Origin: SVQP01 sp045594705
Lineage (GTDB): Bacteria; Bacillota; Clostridia; Oscillospirales; CAG-272
Assembly: GCA_045594705.1 (NCBI GenBank)
Contig: JAZNZB010000052.1
Location: 1 to 58,676 of the forward strand
Length of the DNA: 58,676 bases
Reading direction: 5' to 3'
The notes under the pieces are model-generated. The model was given only the letters and a program-made list of their open reading frames with translations, had not been told where the DNA came from and did not search any database. Positions 52,292 through 58,676 of the stretch are shown piece by piece. Made by a program: the position numbers and the translations under genes. Within the stretch, counting starts at the first letter, position 1; each line of letters starts with the position of its first letter.

Positions 52292-54119
52292 AGCAATACA
52301 CCACCCAATCTGCTGCAAGCAGCAACGCAAGTAAAATAAACATCAAGGTCAAGGCATCAAACGTGCCGTCGAAGCTGCCCTCGGTCTTTTCTCCGGTAAG
52401 GCTCAGCTCCTTCTCCGCCACCACCGGATTGCGCTCTGCCTCGGGAATAGCCGCGTGCACAGAGAAGGTGCGCGGCGAGCCGCTGACCGTCATGGTCACG
52501 GTATGCACGCCTGCCTCGGCAGGCACAAAGCTTGCCACCGCGCCGTCGCAGCTAAGATACTGCACCTTGCCGGTGGGAGACTCGACGCGAATGCTGTCGG
52601 TATTGGCAGGAACGTTCAGATCTACCGTATCTCCGCAATACACACTGTTTTGCTCCAGCACCGCCGGGAACGAATACTCGGCCAGATTTCTGATAAGCAT
52701 GACGAAATCCATACGCATGGCAATATTGGAATCATGCAGATCAAAAGCAAATACGCAAAGGCGGTTGCCGTACAGGTTGGTGCCCGCAAACACCACGGGA
52801 TTGCCGCGATAGCTCATCAGCGTGGCAAACTTGCGGTACATGCCGCACTTGACGTATCTTGTCAGGTGCACCTCTTCTCCGGTCATATCCCGTGTCAGCA
52901 TCTGCACCATGGAGGTGCTGTCACGCGAAAGCTCCAGCACGCCTGCCTCGGCAAGACTCATCTCGCCCTGCACCGAAAAGCCCAGATCATCCGAGCTTGC
53001 CAACGGGTTGATCAGCCAGATCGCACCGTCAAGCGGCATAGTCGCAGGCGTAAAGGTATCAAAAATGTAGAGGCCGTAGCCAAGATCGTTGTCGTATTCC
53101 TCGGTGGATCTTACCGTGATATTGGTCTTGCCCACCGCGCCCAGTGCCGCCTCAATAAAGAAGGGGCGGTCGCTGACGATCAGAATCTTATAGGTATCGT
53201 CGCTCTGCGGATCAAACAGCACCACGCTGTTATCGCACGCCAGCACGTCACCCTCGGCAATGCTGACACGCAAGGATGCAAATTCAGACAATTTGGCTGT
53301 CAGCTGGAATGGGGTGGCCTTTTCCCTTTTGGCCACCACGGTCGCGTTGGCGCAAGGCTGTTCATCCTTGTCTGCAAACAGCTGCAAGGAAAGCGTTGCA
53401 TCCGAGCGATATGAGGTCACTGTGCCGTTGACCACGACCTGCTCACCCTGCACGGTGTACGTCACGCCCGAGAGCGCATAGTTCTGCGCACTCTCGTCGC
53501 AAAGACGGATCAGCGTGATATTATTGTGCGTCTGATATGCGCGGTCGGTCACAAGGTACACGGCAGCACCGCTGTTCTCTGCAAAATACGCCTGTGCGAC
53601 CGCCTGTGCGTCTGCCATGGTATTCTCCGAGAAGCTATGCTCAAGACCCTCCAAGAGCACGGTTGCCACCTGCTTGCTGTCGGTCTGCTCATACACGGTC
53701 GAGGTCTCATCCGCTACGTAGATCAAAGTAAAGGTCGAGCCGTCGGTCGCGTTATCGATCAATTTGCCTATCTCTCTCTTGCCCGCCTCAAAGCGGGTCA
53801 CGTCGGGTTCATGCTGCATTTGCATGCTGCCCGTACCGTCCAGGATAAAGCAATAATCCTGCGCCGCACCGGGCACGGTCAGGATCGGATGCGCAATGGT
53901 CAAGGAAATGGCCAGCACCGCAAGGATCTGTAAGATCAGACTGATCAGACCCGTCAGGCGCGAGAAGGGATTCTTCTTTTTCAAGAACCGCTCACTCAGC
54001 TTCCACAGATACGTGGAGGAAACGGTCTGCTCGGTGTATTTGCTCTTGATGATATAAATGATGATGAGCACGGGAATGCCCAAAAGCCCTAAAAGGCCCA
54101 AAGGATACAAGAAGGTCAT
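52269..54119 (-). CDS. BatA-like VWA membrane protein
   Basis: 616 aa. N-terminal BatA region (PF07584) with two spans (residues 4-24 and ~57-80), then a VWA domain whose MIDAS is DGTGS (Asp94, Thr96, Ser98), Thr in place of the first Ser. A beta-sandwich (~450-570) and a C-terminal span (~585-605) complete it. Like the Bacteroides Bat proteins it should hold a metal-dependent adhesion-like domain outside or in the membrane interface. Start overlaps the DUF58 stop (ATGA), so it is translationally coupled. Confidence 0.92.
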   Translation of the reverse strand: MTFLYPLGLLGLLGIPVLIIIYIIKSKYTEQTVSSTYLWKLSERFLKKKNPFSRLTGLISLILQILAVLAISLTIAHPILTVPGAAQDYCFILDGTGSMQMQHEPDVTRFEAGKREIGKLIDNATDGSTFTLIYVADETSTVYEQTDSKQVATVLLEGLEHSFSENTMADAQAVAQAYFAENSGAAVYLVTDRAYQTHNNITLIRLCDESAQNYALSGVTYTVQGEQVVVNGTVTSYRSDATLSLQLFADKDEQPCANATVVAKREKATPFQLTAKLSEFASLRVSIAEGDVLACDNSVVLFDPQSDDTYKILIVSDRPFFIEAALGAVGKTNITVRSTEEYDNDLGYGLYIFDTFTPATMPLDGAIWLINPLASSDDLGFSVQGEMSLAEAGVLELSRDSTSMVQMLTRDMTGEEVHLTRYVKCGMYRKFATLMSYRGNPVVFAGTNLYGNRLCVFAFDLHDSNIAMRMDFVMLIRNLAEYSFPAVLEQNSVYCGDTVDLNVPANTDSIRVESPTGKVQYLSCDGAVASFVPAEAGVHTVTMTVSGSPRTFSVHAAIPEAERNPVVAEKELSLTGEKTEGSFDGTFDALTLMFILLALLLAADWVVYCYEKYQLR

Positions 54120-55000
54120 TTGATCACCTCCATATCGGTCAGGTGCTCAAAGAATATCTCGCCCATGCTTGCCGTGGCATCGACCAGGAGATACGACGCA
54201 CCGCGCGAGCGGCAGAATTGCTCTATCCTGCCCGTGGCGAAAGCCAATGCCTGCTTATAGGCTGCGGCAATGTCGCGGTCGATATTACGACGCCAGGTAT
54301 TGTGCACATCCTCGGAATCAAACAGATGCATCTTGCCACGCAGCTGCGGATTGAGCTCCTCGCGGGAAAGCACCTGCAGACAGAGCACGTCGCGCTTGTG
54401 ATCCACCATATATCCGATGGCGTCCTCGTAATCGTGATCGGTCAGAAAATCCGAGATCAGGACAGACATGCCGTCGCCGCGTCCCACGCTTGTGGGCATG
54501 ATGGCCCGACTGATATAGCTGTCACCCGAAAACTCCAGGTCATTGAGTGCACCGATCATGGAAAGATACGACTGCTTGCCCACCATACCGGACACCAGCG
54601 GGATCACCTCTTGATCCCGAATGGCATAGATGGACACTTTATCCATCTCGCAAACCGAAAGATAGGCAAAGGCAGCGGCCAGGCGCAACGCCTGCTCGGC
54701 CTTCTGCCCTGCTCCGTAATCCATAGAGCGGCTGGCATCGATATAGATGCGGGTGTGCATCTGCCTCTCGTCGAGGTACAGCTTGGTATACAGCTTTTCA
54801 AAGCGGGCGTAGGCATTCCAGTCGATCTTGGTAATATCGTCGCCGGGTACGTAATCGCGCAGATCGGCAAACTCGCAGGATGAGCCGTAGCTCTTGCTCT
54901 GCCGACTTCCGCCAAACATACCCGCAACGTTGTTTTTCAGCAGCGATTGCAACAGCTCCAGCTGACTCAAAAACGCTTCGTTGACTGTAAATCTACTCAT
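54116..55000 (-). CDS. DUF58 domain protein
   Basis: 294 aa. DUF58 (PF01882) signature EFADLRDYVPGDDITKIDWNAYARFEKLYTKLY at about residues 42-74, then a VWA-like fold (IDASRSMDYG). No membrane span, so cytoplasmic. DUF58 proteins are found next to MoxR ATPases and VWA membrane proteins, and are taken as adaptors; no biochemistry is settled. It lies 9 nt after MoxR and overlaps the BatA-like gene. Confidence 0.94.
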   Translation of the reverse strand: MSRFTVNEAFLSQLELLQSLLKNNVAGMFGGSRQSKSYGSSCEFADLRDYVPGDDITKIDWNAYARFEKLYTKLYLDERQMHTRIYIDASRSMDYGAGQKAEQALRLAAAFAYLSVCEMDKVSIYAIRDQEVIPLVSGMVGKQSYLSMIGALNDLEFSGDSYISRAIMPTSVGRGDGMSVLISDFLTDHDYEDAIGYMVDHKRDVLCLQVLSREELNPQLRGKMHLFDSEDVHNTWRRNIDRDIAAAYKQALAFATGRIEQFCRSRGASYLLVDATASMGEIFFEHLTDMEVIK

Positions 55001-55009
55001 AAAAATCTC

Positions 55010-56002
55010 TTATTTCTTCAGCTTTTTATTCTCTTTGATCAGCATAGCGATCACGTCATCCACCGAAAGCTTATCATTAACAGCGGTATAATTGATCTTG
55101 ATTCTGTGACGCAGAACGGGACATGCCAGCGCATCAATATCCTCGTAGGAAACGTGATAGTTGCCGCCCAGCAGAGCGCGCACCTTTGCACAGGTGATCA
55201 ATGCCTGTGCGGCACGGGGAGACGCGCCGTACTTGATGTACTTCTTAGCAGTTTCCGAGGGCTTTTCCAGCTCGGGGTGCGTACCGGATACCAGCGCAAC
55301 GGCATAGGCCATGACCTCGTCGATCACAGGCACGGTGGCTGCCAGCTCACGCATTTCCAGGATGGTGGCACCGTCCACCTGAGCTTCGGCCACCTCATTC
55401 ATGGTAATCTGGGTCATCTTGACGATGTCCACAAGCTCGTCCTGTGTCGGGAAGGTCATAAGCAGCTTGAACATAAATCTGTCCATCTGTGCCTCGGGCA
55501 GCGGATAGGTACCGTCCTGCTCGATGGGGTTCTCTGTTGCCAGCACGAAGAAGGGTTCCTCCAGACGGTAGGTCGTACCTGCCACGGTCACCTTATGCTC
55601 CTGCATGACCTCCAGCATAGCCGACTGGGTCTTAGGCGTGGCACGGTTGATCTCGTCCGCCAGCACCAGGTTGGCAAAGATGGGGCCCTTTTCAAAGACC
55701 TGCTTCATTTTGCCGTTCTCGTCCTTCTGGATAACGTTCATACCCGTGACGTCCGAGGGCATCAGGTCGGGAGTAAACTGAATGCGGGAGAAAGGCAGAT
55801 TCAAAATTTTGCCAAGTGAGCGGACCAGTCTGGTCTTGCCGACGCCGGGCACACCCTCCAAGAGCACGTTGCCGCCTGCCACAATAGCAATGATCACGTT
55901 TTCCACAACCTCGTTCTGGCCTACCACGTCGCGGCGCAGCTCTGCTCTGATCTTGTCAGCCTGTTGGCCGAATCTCTTTACGTTTTCCATATTGTTTTGC
56001 AT
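55010..56002 (-). CDS. MoxR family AAA+ ATPase
   Basis: 330 aa. Walker A GVPGVGKT (50-57, Lys56), Walker B VLADEINR, sensor and Arg-finger region, lid domain with SPRAAQALI at ~250. MoxR ATPases act as chaperones that insert metals or cofactors, or assemble complexes, along with VWA proteins. Here it is second in the operon, 20 nt after a membrane protein. Intact by all motifs. The target is unknown; the co-encoded VWA and lipoproteins are the candidates. Confidence 0.96.
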   Translation of the reverse strand: MQNNMENVKRFGQQADKIRAELRRDVVGQNEVVENVIIAIVAGGNVLLEGVPGVGKTRLVRSLGKILNLPFSRIQFTPDLMPSDVTGMNVIQKDENGKMKQVFEKGPIFANLVLADEINRATPKTQSAMLEVMQEHKVTVAGTTYRLEEPFFVLATENPIEQDGTYPLPEAQMDRFMFKLLMTFPTQDELVDIVKMTQITMNEVAEAQVDGATILEMRELAATVPVIDEVMAYAVALVSGTHPELEKPSETAKKYIKYGASPRAAQALITCAKVRALLGGNYHVSYEDIDALACPVLRHRIKINYTAVNDKLSVDDVIAMLIKENKKLKK

Positions 56003-56022
56003 CTCTATCTACCTTCCTTTAA

Positions 56023-57471
56023 TCAATCTTTGTTGCTCGGGTGAAACAGTGCCGAGAAATATGCTTCTATCAGCGCAGCGACCTCTTCGCCAAGCACTCC
56101 GTCCATCTTCTTTTCCAAGAAAATGGCGTTGTACAGGTCAATGACCTCACTGTATTTGACGTAATCCTCACGGCCGGGATCGTAAATGACATCCTGGCTG
56201 CCCACGATCAGCTCACCGCTGCCAAGACCGCCGTCCGTAATGGTCTGGTCGTCATCATCGTCCTCATAATCCCCGGGCGTTTGCGGGCCTTGCTCCTCAC
56301 CACGCTCGCCCTCGGGCAGATCTTCTGCCGAGAGTCCGAAGATCTCAAGCAAACGCGTCTCCACGCGCACGCCCATCCCTGCATCGTATCTTTGCTGGGT
56401 AACAGCCTTGCTCATCTGTGCATAGGCTGCATTCATGGCGTCCTTGAAGTTGTCGCTTCCCCATTTGAGTGTGTACATCTCCAGCTTTTCTGCAATATCC
56501 GCCAGCTTACCCGCAAGTGTTTCGATGGCCGCATACAGCGCATCCTGCTCACTGACCTGTGCGTTGCGCAGCGTCATTTTCAGCTCGTCGGAAAACACGT
56601 GCACGGTTTCAATCATGACCTGTTTATCGTCGATTTTTTCAAGCTCGGCACTCAAACCATCCAATATCTGCTTGAGCTCTGCAGCATCGCTCTTGGCAAG
56701 TGCCCGATCCAGCTCTCGGGTATAAGCAGAGCCACCCGCACCGAGAATGGGCGAGAAGCTGCGCAGTGTCACAACGCCGTCCACAAAGCCACGTACTGCA
56801 AGCACAGTGTCTACCACCAGCGTTTTCATGCGGCTCTCGGTCTCGGTCTCGTAAAGCGCGTTCAAAAGCGACTCCAGAGCCGCAACCGTTTGCGCCTTGG
56901 CAGGCTCGGTCATGGTAGATTCTTGCACCTCGCGGATCAGATCCTGCAGGGCAACCGCTTCCCACTGCCCCAGCTCAAAGGGCGGATCAACGGGGGGAGC
57001 GGGAGGCTCGGGCTGCTTGGCGGGAATGGCAAAGGCAGTCACGCTCATACAAATAGCCAGTGCAAAGCAGACGATACAGCTCCATACGTGTCTGATCCTG
57101 AGCCTTTTGATCGGCGTTTCCAACAAACGTCGGTTTGTTTGCTCTCTTTGCAGCTGCATCATATCGTCCTGCCTGTCGGCAAAGGCCAGCATGGTCTGTA
57201 CGCCCTCGCGCAAGCCAAGCTCTCTGTCCAGCTTTCGTGCAAGTCTTTTTTGATAAGGGAATAACACTGCAAACAGCACTGCCCATAAAACAAGTCCCGC
57301 GCCAAGCGCGATCGCTGCCGAGAGCAGCGGAGAGAGTGCGATGATCATGCGCCGATACAGTACAAGCAGTACGGAAAACACCGCCAGTGCCAACGAAGCA
57401 CCCGGCAGAATACTGCGCAACAGGCACGCGTGTAGCATTCTCCGCCTGAACCTTTGATAACCTTGACCCAT
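56023..57471 (-). CDS. membrane protein of unknown function, first gene of MoxR/VWA operon
   Basis: 482 aa. Three hydrophobic spans (about 19-38, 44-66 and 130-150), then a long helical, charged region (~180-400) that probably forms coiled coils, with a Glu/Asp-rich low-complexity patch (~400-425, GDYEDDDDDQ). The C-terminal ~60 residues (YVKYSEVIDLYNAIFLEKKMDGVLGEEVAALIEAYF) are conserved-looking. Similar proteins open MoxR/DUF58/VWA clusters in Clostridia, by recollection. Start 57471 has AAAGGAAGG upstream. Confidence 0.85.
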   Translation of the reverse strand: MGQGYQRFRRRMLHACLLRSILPGASLALAVFSVLLVLYRRMIIALSPLLSAAIALGAGLVLWAVLFAVLFPYQKRLARKLDRELGLREGVQTMLAFADRQDDMMQLQREQTNRRLLETPIKRLRIRHVWSCIVCFALAICMSVTAFAIPAKQPEPPAPPVDPPFELGQWEAVALQDLIREVQESTMTEPAKAQTVAALESLLNALYETETESRMKTLVVDTVLAVRGFVDGVVTLRSFSPILGAGGSAYTRELDRALAKSDAAELKQILDGLSAELEKIDDKQVMIETVHVFSDELKMTLRNAQVSEQDALYAAIETLAGKLADIAEKLEMYTLKWGSDNFKDAMNAAYAQMSKAVTQQRYDAGMGVRVETRLLEIFGLSAEDLPEGERGEEQGPQTPGDYEDDDDDQTITDGGLGSGELIVGSQDVIYDPGREDYVKYSEVIDLYNAIFLEKKMDGVLGEEVAALIEAYFSALFHPSNKD

Positions 57472-57515
57472 ATATAACCTTCCTTTAGCAAATATTCAGA
57501 ATGAAATACTATCCC

Positions 57516-57541
57516 ATGATAACTATAATCATAGTTATTAT
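57516..57541. promoter_or_regulatory. palindromic operator over the MoxR/VWA promoter
   Basis: ATGATAACTAT (57516-57526) and ATAGTTATTAT (57531-57541) are inverted with one mismatch around AATC. The right arm overlaps the -10 (57537-57542), a typical place for a repressor. The A/T-rich form is like PerR/Fur-family boxes, but the regulator cannot be named. Confidence 0.7.
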
Positions 57542-57565
57542 ACTATTTTTTGATAGAAAAGTCAA
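57537..57565 (-). promoter_or_regulatory. SigA promoter of the MoxR/VWA operon
   Basis: Minus strand TTGACT (57565-57560), 17 nt, TATAAT (57542-57537), 66 nt before the first start. Confidence 0.88.
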
Positions 57566-57629
57566 CCGATGCACCCATATTTCGGGCAATGGATACGCAA
57601 AAAATGCCCTGCTTTGGGCAAACTTTTTG

Positions 57630-57657
57630 TTGCATTATCGACAAAATATGTTATAAT
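57630..57657 (+). promoter_or_regulatory. extended -10 promoter of the second isomerase-like gene
   Basis: TTGCAT (57630-57635), 16 nt, TATAAT (57652-57657) with TGT before it; 33 nt to the GTG. Confidence 0.72.
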
Positions 57658-57690
57658 TATGATGAAGATATTTCGAATGGGGGAACGAAC

Positions 57691-58542
57691 GTGAAAACAG
57701 GAATAGTTGACAGCGCATACTTATATTTGGGAAGCCACGCAGCCGCATTTGAGCGTATGAAGCAGCACGGCTACGACTGCACAGACATTCAGGAGCTGGT
57801 GGACACCGATACGCCCTTATTTACAGAGGACGCCGCGGGCTTTGAGCGCATTCTTTCGGGCATTCGCCGCGATGCGCAAAACGCAGGCATTGAGATCTAT
57901 CAGGCGCACGGCCCCTGGCGTTGGCCACCGCAGGATTTTGAACCCGAGGACCGCGCGGAGAGATTGGAAAAGATGTCACGCTCGATCTTAGGCTGTCAGA
58001 TCCTGGGCTGCTCCAACTTTATCATTCATCCCATCATGCCCTTTGGAGATTGGCAGGACCCCGAGCCCAAGCGGCTTTGGGAAATGAATCTGGAATTTTT
58101 CTCGCGTCTTTGCGAGGTTGCCAAGGCGCACGACACGGTCATTTGCTTTGAAAACATGCCCATGCTGGCGCTTTCCCTGTCCACGCCCGAGCAGATTTTG
58201 CGCTTTGTCAAGGAGATCAACTCGCCCTACATGCGTGTTTGCCTGGATACCGGTCACTGCTCGGTGTTCGGCCTCTCCCCTGCCGATGCCGTGCGCCTTG
58301 TGGGCAAGGACTATTTGCGTGCCTTGCACGTGCACGACAACGACGGCCGCGCCGACCGCCATATGCTGCCGGGTGAGGGCGTGATCGACTGGGAGGATTT
58401 TGCCAAGGCTCTTGCAGAAGTAGACTGTCAGTGCCCCGTTTCGATTGAAACGCAGGTCAGCGGCAAAATCCCCGCGTCCGAAAGAGACGCCGCTGAAAGA
58501 GCCCTTGCGGATATTGCCAAGAGATTGGCGGGGAGAATTTGA
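57691..58542 (+). CDS. sugar phosphate isomerase/epimerase-like TIM-barrel protein
   Basis: 283 aa, xylose-isomerase-like TIM barrel (PF01261). Visible pieces: IYQAHGPWRWP, NFIIHPIMPFGD, TVICFENMPM, MRVCLDTGHCSVFGL, LRALHVHDNDGRADRHMLPGEG and a final VSIETQVS. Probably a metal-dependent sugar or polyol isomerase. GTG start at 57691 follows GGGGGA; an ATG at 57550 would lie before the promoter. Paralogue of the gene at 14686, with the same strand pattern but low identity. Divergent from the MoxR/VWA operon. Confidence 0.88.
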   Translation: MKTGIVDSAYLYLGSHAAAFERMKQHGYDCTDIQELVDTDTPLFTEDAAGFERILSGIRRDAQNAGIEIYQAHGPWRWPPQDFEPEDRAERLEKMSRSILGCQILGCSNFIIHPIMPFGDWQDPEPKRLWEMNLEFFSRLCEVAKAHDTVICFENMPMLALSLSTPEQILRFVKEINSPYMRVCLDTGHCSVFGLSPADAVRLVGKDYLRALHVHDNDGRADRHMLPGEGVIDWEDFAKALAEVDCQCPVSIETQVSGKIPASERDAAERALADIAKRLAGRI

Positions 58543-58676
58543 TCCGTGGTTAAAGCGGGCGTTCACAGAACGCCCCTAGCCGAACGGGAGTCGAACCGAA
58601 TTGCCCGACGACGATGCATTTTCGCATCTTTCGGCGCGCTTTCGCTTGCAAGATTTGTATCTTGCTGCGCAAAATC
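58543..58676. other. gene-free end with hairpin and tRNA-like fragment
   Basis: GGGCGTTC / GAACGCCC (58557-58564, 58568-58575) forms a perfect 8-bp hairpin without a T-run. Past it, GAACGGGAGTCGAACCGAAT (~58583-58602) reads on the minus strand like a tRNA T-arm (GGTTCGACTCCCG) with a broken stem. No complete tRNA is visible up to 58676. Confidence 0.35.

Overview
The window looks like a chromosomal segment of an uncultured gut Clostridia-type Bacillota, possibly Oscillospirales or Christensenellales. This is inferred, not proven, from several traits. There are many lipoproteins with MKK...C signal peptides and many glycoside hydrolases. There are BspA-like repeat, MoxR/VWA, BMP-type ABC importer and AraC genes. 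The A+G-rich ribosome binding sites are strong, and the SigA-type promoters are very clear, mostly TTGACA-17-TATAAT, often with an extended TGn. Base composition is balanced, but a few small genes (around 2.0-2.7, 15.8-18.2 and 42.5-43.8 kb) are visibly AT-richer and probably acquired.

Layout. 0.2-3.8 kb holds an SGNH hydrolase, a TraX-like membrane protein, a small lipoprotein and a BspA-like repeat lipoprotein. 3.8-7.3 kb (-) is a translationally coupled trio: anaerobic sulfatase-maturing radical SAM enzyme, Cys-type sulfatase and an unknown Cys-rich protein. 7.4-13 kb (-) carries an orphan MsmK/MalK-type ATPase and an rRNA pseudouridine synthase / TIM-barrel glycosidase / tex operon. 13.1-15.6 kb (+) has an orphan sugar-binding lipoprotein and a sugar-phosphate-isomerase-like protein. 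15.56-18.3 kb is a mobile-looking island: the 3' tail of a REP-associated (Y1) transposase, at least seven REP-like palindromes, and three small unknown genes sitting between them. 18.4-24.3 kb has LacZ (GH2) and a large secreted GH99-like protein (-).

24.4-28.0 kb (-) is hisS, a DJ-1 protein and a fused 5-formyl-THF cyclo-ligase/CPBP membrane protease, followed by tRNA-Ser. 28.5-31.8 kb (-) is galT plus an SGNH lipoprotein with collagen-like repeats. 31.8-32.4 kb holds repeats and a tRNA-Leu whose 3' end is duplicated directly and in inverted orientation. 32.7-37.9 kb (-) is a four-gene BMP-type (nucleoside-like) ABC importer with a long leader; its ATPase has lost the Walker A lysine. 38.3-41.8 kb (+) is a GH43-GH43-GH99-like operon. 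A nested inverted-repeat element, an AraC regulator and a small membrane protein follow.

44.7-57.5 kb (-) is one seven-gene operon: membrane protein, MoxR ATPase, DUF58, two VWA membrane proteins, and two large lipoproteins. The last lipoprotein carries eight His/Cys plus DxDxDG repeats. The operon starts at one promoter with a palindromic operator across its -10. A second sugar-phosphate-isomerase-like gene ends the window.

Function as a whole. Most of the window serves capture and breakdown of sulfated, galactose- and arabinose-containing glycans (sulfatase, LacZ, GalT, GH43s, GH99-like, SGNH esterase-like proteins). The parts most likely to be undescribed are the MoxR/VWA operon ending in metal-binding-repeat lipoproteins, the REP-bracketed small-gene array, and the tRNA-Leu inverted duplication.
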